Assembly: GCA_009746045.1 (NCBI GenBank)
Contig: RPFO01000017.1
Span: 1-52,500, forward strand
Length of the DNA stretch: 52,500 bases
Direction: 5' to 3'
Source: Mesostigma viride
Lineage: Eukaryota; Streptophyta; Mesostigmatophyceae; Mesostigmatales; Mesostigmataceae
The notes beneath the pieces were generated by a model that was not told where the DNA came from, did no database searches, and worked only from the letters and a program-made list of their open reading frames with translations. A program made the translations under genes and the position numbers. Shown in pieces: positions 17,244 through 30,001 of this stretch (positions are counted from its first letter, which is position 1; every line of letters begins with the position of its first letter).

Positions 17244-20200
17244 TCATTTGCTCCCTGACGTGGGTGCGGGGATGCTAGACCCAGCCGCCCGCGCCGGCCG
17301 TTTGTCGGCCTTTGCCATGCCGCCAGTAGAAGCTGTGGGTGGCCCCGCACCGGTCTTGGGTACCGGGCGCGGAATTTTAGATTCTGAGGCCGGCCGTTCG
17401 AACGCCTCCTGCAACGGGTGACCGCTGCCGCTTGTGCCATCCTCAGGCCTGCCCTGCAGGTCAATAGGCTGTCCCGCCCCCGTGCCCCCCCCCTGGGAGT
17501 GCTCGGCTTGCTCTTGTTCGTACGCGGCGATGATGGCTTGCTGGCGCTTGCACTCCTCAATCTGACATTAGCATACAGCCGTGGCAGCAAAGGTGCCGGG
17601 TTGCGCACGGACGTGGGCACACATGAACAAACATGCACATGATAGAAACCCTACAAGAAAAAACGGCAAAAAGTGTCACACTTTCGGAACATTCAAAGAG
17701 GGCCCCGCCGGTATTCAGAATGACCAGAACCGGGGGTGAACGTGTGTCGTCCGCACCTGCCGTACTGGGGGGTATTTGCATACTCATGCAGGAAACCCGG
17801 CACCTGCCGCGTGCTCGCTGATCGACCATAGCTCGTACCACCCCACGAATCACACAACTTTACCCGCAAAACGAATGCAGTCCGGGCTAGCCGTCACGAG
17901 AACAATGTGGTGTGCATGGGGGCTTACGTACCCACGTACGTAAGACAGCCTGCAGCCAACACGGTTCGCGTGGCGGCTAGTCTATAGGAAACTGCATGCG
18001 GGCAGTTCTTGGAGACCCACAAATAGCATCCATGTCGTGAAACACGAGTAGAAACGGACACGCACGTCCGGCGATGGGCACAGACACCCACGTGGGCAGA
18101 TCTATCGAGGAGCAACGAGCGCATATATATCAAGCATATCTAGAAAGCCAGTGCATATATATATTCATTGAGAATGATAAATTACGGAGGTGAGATAATG
18201 CCAGTGCATATATATATATAACCAGCGCATATATATGGTTGTGCACCGCTACATGCGTCCATGCGTACCAAGCAGCGGGGCGTCTCATGCGCAGCAGGCA
18301 GGGTTGGGCGTAACCGGGTTCGGCTGCGTCAACCGCGCAATTACGTGGCTTCACGTTGCACATGATGTGGCAAGACATGGCGCATAATTCCGCTCAGCTA
18401 CGTTGCCCTTGACGTTCGATTTCTACGTTAAGCTATACAAAAATACGTAACATCATGTGCAACGAAACTGAGCCAGCTGGGGAATGTTGGCAGATAGTTG
18501 CGAGGTGAAGTGGTTCTAAGCGTCCTTCTAGGCCCAATGGCACCGCGTTGCAACATGTCATGCATGGGCCGCCCGACCTCGTTGTTGCAAAGTGAACTAG
18601 TGGGTAATGGCTGGAAAATCATGAGATTTCATGCGGGTTTACATACTTCCGTTAAACTACGTCGTTACGTCCAGTATTATCCTAATCATTGTCGAGTTAC
18701 GCATTCGGCCAGCAACGTCTGCTTTGCGTTCTATATAAGCGGTCTTGCCAGTTTACATGTTCAGGTTACGACAACCCCCAGACCCCAGGTACGCCCAGAC
18801 CTAGTAACAACGCCCCAAGCACAGCCACAGACAAACCACACCACAGATATGGAAGAGCAGGTCAAGACACCGAGAGGCACCGCTATATACCACAGATATG
18901 GAAGAGCAGGTCAAGACACCGAGCGGCACCGCTATTTACCACAGACATGGAAGAGCAGGTGAAGTCACCGAGAGGCACCGCTATATACCACAGATATGGA
19001 AGAGCAGGTGAAGTCACCGAGAGGCACCGCTATATACCACAGATATGGAAGAGCAGGTCAAGACACCGAGAGGCACCGCTATTTACCATGTGTGGTCAGC
19101 AGGTTTATGTAGCCTGAGCTGGCAAGGCCCGTTGACGTGTCACTGGGTTCAGTCCCGGTGTGTATGACCCAAGACCGCCCCATTGCTAAACTTTCATCTT
19201 CCCCCCCCCCCAATCCCCCCTTCCAAGTTCCTCCGACCCCACCCCCCCACCCCTTTTATCCCCCACCCCCCCCACCCCCACGCACCAGCTGCCGCAGCAC
19301 CTCGGGCGATGGCTTCTGCAGCTCTGCGGTGACGACCGCCCGCAAACGGGCGTCCACCTCCTGCACTTGGCAACCATGGTACCACAGGGTTGGGTGGGGA
19401 CGTACGGGGCACGAGCGGTCTTAACCGTGGCGGAGGGGTTGGCAGAATAAAAGCAAGGTGGAGTTTCCAATGCTTGCAGCAAGGGAGTCAGGCGTTGCGA
19501 GAGTAGGGTGCGGACGTCTAGTGTGGCCCCTTGTAACAGATGTGCTTGTGTGGGGTATGAAGAAGAGGGTCGGCCCAAAAACTGCAACAGGAAGGGCAGC
19601 AAGAAGTTCAGGGGAGTGGGGGGGACTGGTACCCAAGTCCCAGGAGGCGATGGGAAATAGCTGATGCAAAGCAGAGATATTCATTCATAGAACAAACACA
19701 CGAATAAGACAAAAGAGACAAGGGAGGTACGGAACGTAGGAACCACTGGCATCCAGCGCATCTACTTGCTGCAGTGCTCTACGCCGAACTGGATAGAGAA
19801 CATGCACAATGTCCCTGACATAGCCCCACATCGAAAGCAGACCTTGATTAACAAGTTCACGAAAGAGACAACAGAACTATCCCACAACGTTCCTAACGCT
19901 GCTCTGTCCCTCCCTCCCTCCCTCCCTCCCTCCCTCCCTCCCTCCCTCCCTCCCTCCCTCCCTCCCTCCCTCCCTCCCTCCCTCCCTCCCTCCCTCCCTC
20001 CCTCCGTCCGTCCGACGGTCCGTCCGTCCGTCCGACGGTCCGTCCGACGGTCCGTCCGTCCGTCCGTCCGTCCGTCCGTCCGTCCGTCCGTCCGTCCGTC
20101 CGTCCGTCCGTCCGTCCGTCCGTCCGTCCGTCCGTCCGTCCGTCCGTCCGTCCGTCCGTCCGTCCGTCCGTCCTCCCTCCCTCCCTCCCTCCCTCCCTCC

Positions 20201-23200
20201 CTCCCTCCCTCCCTCCCTCCCTCCGTCCAGCCTGCCAGCCCACCGGCCTGTCCATGCTGGCCAATTCAACCAGGCAAGTTCATCCCTTCCTGCCCACTCC
20301 TCCCCTTATTCCTTGCCCACCTGCCCCCCCAACATCCTGCCTGCCAACCCTACCCCCATCATCCCCCGCCCTCACCTCCTGCCCAATCCTCCTTCGCCTC
20401 CCCCCTCTCCCCCCTCTCCCCCCCCCTCACCTCCTGCCGCGCGGCCGCCTCTTTCTCCTCGCGCTGCGCGGTCAAATAGTCGTCCACCGTTGAGCGCGCG
20501 AGTGCCGAGGCCATCTGCGCGGGGTCCTCCGGTGCCGCAACCGCCCCGCCCGCGCCACCCCGGGCGCTGACCGCTCCCCCCGCTGCCTTGTCTCGCACCG
20601 CCCCGGCGCCTCGCCCGCCTTTCCCTGGCAACCCTCCCACGACTGACGCAGGCGCCCCCTTGACCGATGATGTGGCGCTGGTCGGGCGCCGATCCCCCCG
20701 CACGCTGCCGGCCGCCGTGCCGGTCCTGTCCGTGTCACCCCCTCCCTGGGACCCTGTGGTCGACTCGGCCGACGACCCCGGCCTGGGCGTGAAGGAGAGC
20801 GCCCCCCCCTCGGTGGCATGCGCCAGCTGGAAGCGAGCGAGGCGCGCCTCAATCTCTTCGATGCGCCGCCGGTCATCGCCCGCAACCTCAAACCCGGTCA
20901 CGCCGCCCTGAGCGAGCGCGGGGTAGGCCGTGTGCCCATGGGGTGCCAGGACCAAGGGAGGGGATGAAGAAGTAGGGGTTAGGGTGCAGGTTGTGGCGGC
21001 AAGTGCAGCGTTTCCTTGAGGCAGAGCCAATGACATCCCTTGGAAAGTAAAATGGATAGGAACATGCACGCGTGGCGACGGTTGTGCATCGGAGCTGGGT
21101 GTGAGGTTCCAAAAGGGATGCACACATGCAGGTGACTGGCTATGCCTGCGCGGCAACGGCGGAACTTATCCACCAATGCACCATCCAGGGGCATGGACAC
21201 CGTGCACACCAGGCAATTGTGCGCGTGCGCACACCGGACCATGCAGTGCACCCACGCTATCAGCACATGGGGGGGAAATTCACACGCAGCACGTGCAGGG
21301 CGCACAAGGCTGTCGAGAGGTGACCGAAGGCTGCCACGCCATGCCTAGGAAAAAGTGCCAACCAATGAGCGGGGCTGGAAAGGACAAAAGGCTGCAGGTG
21401 CTCCTGCACCATGAACAGGTGAAGACGCTAGCAGCAACTGCCCCCCTGTCCCATGCGCCCCGCCACAAACCAGTGCATGCACCACTGCCTCACACAACAA
21501 ACCAGCACCATTCCGTGCACGCCTCACCGTTGCAACGACCTCGGCGGCTTCCCCGCTGGCCTCTGCGGGGTCAATGTCGGGGGACGCCAGCAGTCGCTCC
21601 ACCAGCGCCTCCTCCTCGGGCTGGGTGTGAGCGCAACGCATGCAAGACGCCACAGGCACAGAGGCCACAGGCACAGAGGCCACAGGCACAGAGGCCACAG
21701 GCACAGAGGCCACAGGCACAGAGGCCACAGGCACAGAGGGCACAGGCACAGAGGCCACAGGCACAGAGGGCACAGGCACAGAGGCCACAGGCACAGAGGG
21801 CACAGGCACAGAGGCCACAGGCACAGAGGCCACAGGCACAGAGGCCACAGGCACAGAGGCCACAGGCACAGAGGCCACAGGCACAGAGGCCACAGGCACA
21901 GAGGCCACAGGCACAGAGGCCACAGGCACAGAGGCCACAGGCACAGAGGCCACAGGCACAGAGGCATGGTGAGTATGGTGAGTATTGCAAGGCGTCACAG
22001 GCACAAGGAGCATGGCACGGGGGTCGGGGACAGACAGGCGAGCCCAAGCGTGAGCAGCAAAGGCAAGAGGCCAAGAAGAGAGCAGGGGGTAGCGCGAGAG
22101 CCGTCGTAAAGGCACAAGCAGGGGGTGCACGCCAGCCTCTCACGCCCGCGCACCCGGCATCAAGCAGCACGCTCCCCTTCAGCATGCAGCAAAGCTCCCC
22201 TTCAGCACGCAGCAAAGCTCACCTTCAGCATGCAGCAAAGCTCCCCTTCAGCATGCAGCAAAGCTCCCCTTCAGCATGCAGCAAAGCTCACCTGCAGCAT
22301 GAAGTAGCGTGCGTTGGCGCCCATCATCTTGTTGCGCTCCACAATAGACAGCTCCCCGGGCGGCTTCGCTGCGTCCACTCCCTCCATGATGCGCTGGAGA
22401 CGGGCCTCCAGCTTGGCCTGCTTGCGCTCCTCACTGTGTGACAGGTGGCAACAGGCGGCAGTGGCAGGAGGCAGTGACAGGTGGCAGCGGCAGGAGGCAG
22501 CGGCACGGGGCAGGACAGGGGCCATCAACAGGCAGTAGCGGTGGGTGGCGCCCCGTTTTGTGAGAACTTACCAAAAACGAGCCCCAGCAAATACATGTTA
22601 CTCTCCTGGCCAGCTTCAGACTGGTTTTGGCATAGATCGGCAGATGGGTGACGACCCCATGAAGAAGTACTAGGAGGCTAATGATATCAACTGGATGTTA
22701 CTGGTGGTGCTGCACATGAAATCCAAAGAGTCTGCGGCTTGCAGGCGAGGGAGATAGCAAGCGATTAGGCAGCCATCTCAAAAGAAAGGGCCTTGCTATG
22801 GCAAATTACGGACGTGTGTGGTTGACACTGGTGTTCAGTCCCAGGAACGGCTTACAGGGCACTGCACACAAGGTAGCAAAAGCGACATGACAAGGCGGTG
22901 GCCGTGACTCTTCCTCATGTCCCCAGCATGCAGGCCCCACATGATGTAGCCCACGCTTTGTGCGCACATGATGCCCTTGCCCACACGCTGCAGCTGCATG
23001 CAAGGCACGCGCCCCCGCCCACACGCTGCAGTTTCATGCAAGGCAAGCACCCCCGCCCACACGCTGCAGCTTCATGCAAGGCAAGCGCCCCCACCGGCCG
23101 CCTGCACCAGGTGATCTGCTGAATTCCGCGGGGCCTGCCCTCGAATTGCGACCCACACTTGCTTGTTCTACTTCGTCCTCATGTGGCGTGCCGCAGTGCC

Positions 23201-26200
23201 TGCCCTAATGTGGCATCCTCATGTGAGGTACCGCTTGCACCTACCCTCCACTTGCCTACGGCGGGGCATATTCTCTATTCCCTTGCGTCCTCGGGTGACG
23301 TACCGCAGTGCCTGCTCGGCGGCGGCGGCCGACTTCTCGGCCAGCTTGGCGTATTTGTCCGGGTACACCTCCTTGGCCACGGCCAGCGCCTTCTTCATCT
23401 TCTGGGCAAGGATGCGGTCCAGCTTGCGGATCTTCTTGATGCTGCCAGGTGGCGGCGCGGCGGTGCAGCAGGGGGAAGTCATGGCCACAAGCTGCCATGT
23501 CAGCCTACCTCCTTAAAGTGCAAGGGATTCTCGAAACAGCAACAACCCGCGGGAGCAGCTGGGGCCGCAAAAAAGGCGGCATCCGTGAAACTGACGTCCA
23601 CGCTCCAAACGAGGCAGTGAACAGAGCATGCCCGGCACGCAGCTAGGGGGACCAGACGGCCGTCAGCCGGGCCGGTTACCCAGAGCCCCGCCAACCAGCT
23701 TGGATACGGCCAAGCCAGATCTGCCTGTTTGTGAGGCTGTTGGTGATTTCCTGTCCATTTGCTAGTCGGTTGGTGAGCTATAGGCGTAGCTGCAGGCATG
23801 CTCATGTGCTGAGGTCAGCACGCGCAAGGGCACGTCAGGTGCAAAAGCATGCATTGCATCTGCCGAGTATGGGGATCGGCAGATCGACTTTTCTGCGCTG
23901 GATGGTTCTGTGGCGTGCAGGGGCACCTTGGGAAGACCATGGCACCGCCTCCTTGTATCGCAGAAAAGAATGCGGTCCACCGGGTACAGTGAGGGCATGT
24001 GACAAGACGAAGCGCCATGGCCTGAACAAAAATCTGCAATGCCCCTTCTTTTGACTATTGCGTACGCCCCTCCCCCCCCACTTACCCCTCCTCTTTCTCT
24101 GTGTCCCGCGTCCCATCCGGCTTGTAGAAGATGACCTCTTCCTCCTGCCGATACGTAGCCATGCAGCACGCCCACACGGTAGGTGGGGTGGGATGGGGTG
24201 AGTGCGGGCCGGGGATGGCAGTAACGATTGGCAACGTGTTCTCAAACACCACATGCTGCTTGGCATGCATGCTTCGTTAGCAGAATCGTATGGGCACCTG
24301 GTCAGGAAACTCATCGCGTGGGGCTCGCCACCTTGACCAGCTGGGTGAGTCTTTCATCCCTGGCAGTGCGAACATGCGAACCTGGCATCCTTAACATGCC
24401 GACAACGGTGTGCCTGCTCAGGATGTGCGCTGGGCGCCCCGCATCAGGCGGGAGCTACCCACCTGGCACACCCAGACTTAGCTGATGTCTATTACCCACT
24501 CCCAGCCAGCAAGGGTCGACGAGTAGTCAACCCTACGATTGGCGGGAGAAATAGACAACAATATATATACCAAGGAGACAACCAGCACAGGCAGCGCATA
24601 CGGCTCTGAAACACCCCAAGTAGGTGTGGCACTTCTGCTTGCTGCATGATCCTGCCATAGATGTCATGCATTGCGCTGCCTAACCCAAGATATCGGGGTT
24701 CTGTATCCATATGGGACACATCCATTCAACTGTGCTTTTTTCAGCGATGGCTGCTGCCAGATATGCTGCAACGGATATGATCCAGCAGATAGGATACAGC
24801 GTGGCCGAGCTTCCGCATGGCGATTCTCAACGGCCTGTAACCCAGAGCAAGCAGTGCCCTGCTCGTTGTGGTATGCTACAACCCCATCACCCATGCACAG
24901 GGCACGCGCATTCACTACGTTCCAAAGCCAACCACACGTTGCAACCGCAATGGCCTTGTCCAGCTCTACTAGGGCTCCCCCACGCACCGGTGGCTCCGCG
25001 GTGGCGGTCGCGGACCGGTCGTCCTTGTCCTTGCCGGCCAGAGCCCAGATCTGCTGCTCGAAGTCGGCGGGAAACTCCACCACCTCCTCGCCTTCGTCGT
25101 CCCTGAGCGACTGGAGCGCCTCCATGTACTGGTGCCGGGTGGCGCGACCATTGCAAACAGGGAAAGGAAACATTCCCATCCGCATGGCAGGGAAAACAAG
25201 TCCGATCGAATGAATCAGCAAACCAGACGGCTGGCTTCTCAGACTTGCCGTTTACTCCCTATAAAATAAACCTACGCGGTGATGACATCAACTGCATTTC
25301 TGGCAAACAGTACATACAATATTCTGCACTGGTTGTTTCATGGATATCCCAAACTCATTCCCTGACGCTGCCACCCACAAGCAGATGTGCCTGCCGGCAG
25401 GGTGGTGTCTCCCTGCCCCCTGCCCCCTGCGCTTTGACACCGACATGCACCGCAATGGCCCACATGCTGTGTGGACCTGGGCACGCCGCGGCCCAAGCCA
25501 TGCTTTTTGCAGGAACAGATGCTGCCACCCAGCAGTGCCATGAGCTACCTGACCTCTCAAGAAAACGCTACTTGCAACGTAGCCATGCATCCACTTAGTC
25601 ACTGTCCTAAACACTCGTGCTCCTGGGGAAAGGGGATTTTTTTCCCCCATCTGCGGCCCCCCCTGCACCCCTTCCCCCTCTCTTACACCCCCCCCCATCA
25701 TGCCATCCAGATTTTGAACTGGGCAGAGCAGTGGTCTGCAGCCAAATGTTCACTAGGGCAGCCAGCGCCCAAGCTGGTTCCGATGCACCTGGTGAACCGT
25801 TGGGCCGCCACCTGTCAGGCAGTGCGCGCCCACCCACCTTGGCCAGCTCGCGGCGCCGCATCTCCTGGTTGTGTTCGGCCGCCAGTAGCGCCTTGGCCAC
25901 GTCGTCCAGCTGGCCAAACGCACCGCCCAAAGCCTCCACTGACCGCCGGTTGCCAATGTCCGAGTCAAATGAGGCGCCCGCGTCCACGGGCCCCATGCTC
26001 ATCGAGAACACGCCGCTGCTGGCAGACGCGTCCAGCGCCGGGCCTGCGAGACTGGATGGGCCCGCGCCGCCCGCAAAGGAGGGGACCGAGTCGGCCGCGG
26101 CCAGGGACGCGCCAGAGCCCCCTGCTAGGGACTCCACCGAGGACATCAGCACAGAGGACTCGCCGACGTCCTCCACCAGCTTGCCCTTGCCCTTGCGGAT

Positions 26201-29200
26201 GTATGCTGCTGCCGCCGCCACCGCAGCCACGCTGGACTCCTCTGACGATAGAGGTGCCGACCGCGTGAAGCCGTCCGACGGGCCATCGGACGCACCCGCG
26301 GAGGATGCTTCTGCTGCTGCCTGCGCTTCCTTGCGAGCCGCTCGCCGCTCTTCGTCATCGTCGTCGTCGTCACTGTCGTCTGGCACCGCGATGGTCCGTT
26401 CGAGCGCCTCGGCGCGCGCGATCACGTCGAGCGCCTGGTGCAGCGCCTTGCGCATGGCAGCGGGCAGCTTGGGGTCAATTGTCACCGCCTCGTCACCGTC
26501 CGCACGCACAACATAATCCATTTCCGCCACGTCGCCCTCAAAAGATCCCACAAGACTGGCCTCTGCTTCCCTGACCGCGGCCCCGCCGCGTTCCCCCTCG
26601 GCCAAGGCTTGCCCCACGCCCTCCAATGCCCCTGCTGTGCTACCACCCGTGGAGCCGGCCGTGGTGGCCAGGGGGGTTCCTGCGTCCATGGACGCGAGCG
26701 GGGATCCCTGCAGGGGGGATGCTCCGTCCTGCATGGCCGCGCCGCTGGCATCCCCCGCCAGTGGCGCCGATGAGGCCATGGGGGAGGCGGTGCTCCATTC
26801 GATGGAGCCGCTGGCGTACGCGGAGGAGGTGAGTTGGAGCGAGGAGGAGACCGAGGGCTGGGGGGTGAGCATGGGGTTGTCGCGCGACCTGCCATGGAGG
26901 GGCGTGCAGCAGAACAAGAGCAGGGGAGCAAGCAAGAGCAGGGAAGTAAGCAAGAGCAGGGGAGCAAGCCAAAGCAGCTTTTTTTTAGAATATCGTAAAC
27001 TCAAGGCCTAGCAACTGGTCCCAGTCGGCAAAGATGGCATGACACCATGAACGAGAGGAGAATCATGGCATTCACGTGATGTCATTGGGGAGGCATGAGG
27101 GTGCCATGTGGAGCATGTGATGCTGTCATGGGCATGCGCCACATGCCCCAGGGCGACACCGCTGGGTTGCCATGCGGTACGTAAGTAGCTGGTCTACTGG
27201 AGGACGTGAGGAGCGAAGCAGCATGGATATACAAGGCAGACCATTGCAACCATCCGTGCAGCCAGCAGCAGGCCAGTTACGCCCCCAGCTCGTACCCAAA
27301 CATCCTTAACTTGGTCCTAGAAGGTACACCATGGACCCTTCGCAGATGTCTCGGTGACACACTTTCAGCCCTTCATGGATACGTCGGTGACCCACTTTCT
27401 AGCCCTTGTGCCTTTTTGTCTCTGGCACAACACCCTCACAATGCATGTGCCAGCGCGCAACAGCCACTCACATCCGCATCTCTGCATCCACAGCCAGTCC
27501 AGCGGACGGCGGCCTTCCCCCTTGTCCGCTCGCCTCAGCCATCGAACGAGGGGTGGATGCCACGCTGTCCGGCTCGCTGCTGCTGCCGTAACGGTGCTGC
27601 GCCGCATCCACCTGCGTGCCGCCGTACCGGTCATGCGCCGGTACCGCCGAACGCACGGCAGATCCCATGTCCTGCCCCTGCCTCAAGCCACCAGCCGCTC
27701 CCTGCTCCATAGAAGCGCTAGCCATGCCATCGGCCCCGAGGGTAAAGGGCCTCCCGCTGGGTGCCTTTGGGGATGGCTGCGCGGGGGCCGCGTAAAGCGC
27801 GTTGGAGAACCCTGGGGAGACCATGCTCTGGGACCCTGGCCGGCCCGCGCCCCGCCCAGCCGCCGCGAGCTCAGCGAGCGACATGGACTGGATGTCGCCC
27901 TGGGGGGGCGCACGGCGCGCCACGCCACCCGACACGCTGCGGACGACGCGGGGCTTCTCGTGGGATCCCTGGCAGGTGTGGGGGGTGGGGGGTTAAAGGG
28001 GGGTGCGGGCGGGGGCATCAGGGGCAATGATGGTCACGCATGCACAGAAGGCCATGTCAACAAACATGGCAAGAACCACAAAGCCATTGAATGGGGTATC
28101 AGAACAAGGTTAGAAGAGACGTGTCCGCAAGCACATCGTTTGGCGATGTATGCGGTGCACCATGGGCTTGACAGCAGTGAGTAAAAAAAACTTAGGTTAT
28201 CCAGCATACGACAATTATTACTTAAAGGGGACCTGGCCAGCCCCATACATCTGGTATGCCCACATGTGGGTGCCTTGCAAGGTGAGCTGTTTGCTGTATA
28301 ATATTGGCGCATTGGAGCAGAGACTAGATGTACGAGGTTAAGTACGGAAGGGGGAGAAAAAAACTACTAGCGGGTGGGGAAACTGCCTCAGGAGCCTCTT
28401 TAGCCTACCAGGCAGCTGCTGTTTGTCGGTCATGATATCGCAGACCCCGGCCGCCGTACCCTAATCCTGCCCAAAAGACCCGACTTTGATCGCCCCCAAC
28501 TCCCACTTTTACCCCACCCGGCCCCACCCCACCCCACCCCACCCCACCCCACCCCACCCCACCCCACCCCACCCCACCCCACCCCACCCCACCCCACCCC
28601 ACCCCACCCCACCCCACCCCACCCCACCCCACCCCACCCCACCCCACCCCACCCCACCCCACCCCACCCCACCCCACAGCCAGCGCGCACCGGCCGTCGC
28701 CGCACGTTGCTGGTGCTGGGTGAGTCGGGCTGGATCTGGTCGGCCGTGGATGGGCGCGATATAACGGAGCTCGCAAGGCTGGCACACATCACAGGAATTT
28801 TCAAATTTAGGTCACGCAATACAACCATCAATTAGAATAAGTACACAAGGCTTATCGCATGCAACATGACCACCATAGAGAAACGTACACCACTCGATGG
28901 CTGCAATCAGGTACCCACCACATGCGCGAGCGGCAAGGGCCTGTGAGGGCCCTTTCCAAAGGGGTCCTGTACCGATGCCACAGGCTGGTGGCATACCAAG
29001 CAAGCCTGGCAAAGCCGTAGTTGGGACATGGTCGGGCCACTCATCAGGCTGGAATAGTACCGACTGAGAGATGTCCCTCTACCCGATAGACGCCACGAGA
29101 GATGTCCCTCTGCCCGATAGACGCCACGAGAGATGTTCCTCTACCCGATAGACACCACGAGAGATGTCCCTCTGCCCGATAGACGCCACGAGAGATGTTC

Positions 29201-30001
29201 CTCTACCCGATAGACACCACGAGAGATGTCCTTCTACCCGATAGACGCCACGAGAGATGTCCCTCTACCCGATAGACACCACGAGAGATGTCCCTCTACC
29301 CGATAGACGCCACGAGAGATGTCCCTCTACCCGATAGACACCACGAGAGATGTTCCTCTACCCGATAGACGCCACCAGAGATGTCCCTCTACCCGATAGA
29401 CGCCACGAGAGATGTCCCTCTACCCGATAGACGCCACGAGAGATGTCCCTCTACCCGATAGACGCCACGAGAGATGTCCCTCTACCCGATAGACGCTACG
29501 AGAGATGTCCCTCTACCCGATAGACACCACGAGAGATGTCCCTCTACCCGACATGGCACGTTTACAGGGTGAATTACAGGTTGCAAACCTCACCCACCGG
29601 CCACCATCAGCAGTCAGAATATCTGAAGGCAAGAGCTATTTACAACCACCATCTCGCCCTTTCTCGGCACCACTACTTGCTCGCCTCATCTCAATGAGTG
29701 GCTCCAGTGACGGAGTGAGGTAACTGCCATGACTGGCACCACGGGGGAATATCTGCAAACCTGCAAACCTATGTGTAGGCATCAGAAGCAATGCCAATGG
29801 TGACTGCATGACACACCACCATCTCTGCATGCTCATGCCATGGCGACTGGATGAGGAACGTCAGCGTTACGGTGGCTGGCAGGCACACGTGTGTATGCGG
29901 GCAGCACAATGGCTGTGGCGTGCGGCAGCCTTACCTCGGTGCGGACGACAACACCTCCATGTTGGAGATTGCAGGGATCTCATCGCCCGCCAACGCCTTG
30001 C
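17244..30001 (-). CDS. Multi-exon disordered/coiled-coil protein, 11 exons inferred
   Basis: Exons chosen by frame, phase and GT/AG sites, minus strand: 30001-29935, 27936-27472, 26888-25838, 25128-24946, 24144-24086, 23441-23304, 22433-22292, 21620-21528, 20907-20431, 19360-19286, 17561-17244 (TGA). All junction phases agree. The first third is Ser/Ala/Gly-rich and disordered with an acidic run (PDDSDDDDDDEERRAARKE). The later exons are helical: YMEALQSLRDDEGEEVVEF, EEEVIFYKPDGTRDTEKEEG, IKKIRKLDRILAQKMKKA, EERKQAKLEARLQRIMEG, ERNKMMGANARYFMLQ, RRRIEEIEARLARFQ and IEECKRQQAIIAAYEQEQ. KKIRKLDRILAQK loosely recalls FSIP1-type flagellar coiled coils; this is a tentative resemblance. The first exon is in phase with the cyclin exons at 35.8-38.5 kb, so this may be the C-terminal part of that gene. 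The exon at 29.9 kb is the weakest. Confidence 0.6.
18842..19090. repeat. 49-bp minisatellite, about 5 copies
   Basis: Units beginning CACAGATATGGAAGAGCAGG start at 18842, 18891, 18940, 18989 and 19038, within the intron between the last two exons of the coiled-coil gene. Confidence 0.9.
19906..20226. repeat. Compound (CCCT)n-(CCGT)n-(CCCT)n microsatellite
   Basis: Two CCCT blocks flank a CCGT block, with CCGACGGT interruptions near 20012-20052. The nested symmetry suggests that the CCGT variant arose and expanded inside an older CCCT array. It is intronic. Confidence 0.95.
21650..21965. repeat. 15-bp minisatellite, about 21 copies
   Basis: GAGGCCACAGGCACA repeated, with GAGGGCACAGGCACA variants. 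It lies about 30 bp upstream of the acceptor of the exon at 21620-21528 (minus strand). Being a multiple of three, it yields long spurious frames. Confidence 0.95.
22172..22294. repeat. 23-bp minisatellite abutting a splice donor
   Basis: About 5 copies of GCAGCAAAGCTCCCCTTCAGC-type units. The rightmost copy overlaps the 3' end and donor of the exon at 22433-22292. Confidence 0.85.
22978..23086. repeat. About 41-bp tandem repeat, 3 copies
   Basis: Units of CCCACACGCTGCAG(C/T)TTCATG type followed by CAAGGCA(A/C)GC; intronic. Confidence 0.75.
28511..28678. repeat. (CCCCA)n microsatellite, about 33 copies
   Basis: Uninterrupted pentanucleotide array in the intron or intergenic space between the exons at 27.9 and 29.9 kb. 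The G-rich strand (TGGGG)n could form quadruplexes. Confidence 0.95.
29065..29552. repeat. 31-bp minisatellite, about 16 copies
   Basis: Unit ACGAGAGATGTCCCTCTACC followed by CGATAGACGCC, head-to-tail with scattered C/T and G/A variants. There are no unique spacers, so it is not a CRISPR array. Confidence 0.95.

Noticed and set aside
25617-26516. 299-codon plus-strand Ser/Ala/Pro-rich frame
   Set aside because: Shadow of the large minus-strand exon 26888-25838, whose splice phases fit its neighbours.
28511-28678. (CCCCA)n as an internal telomere
   Set aside because: Not a known green-algal telomere unit, and one of many simple repeats in these introns.
29065-29552. CRISPR-like regular array (31-bp unit)
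   Set aside because: Units are head-to-tail without unique spacers, in a eukaryotic intron or intergenic region. The same holds for 50215-50562.
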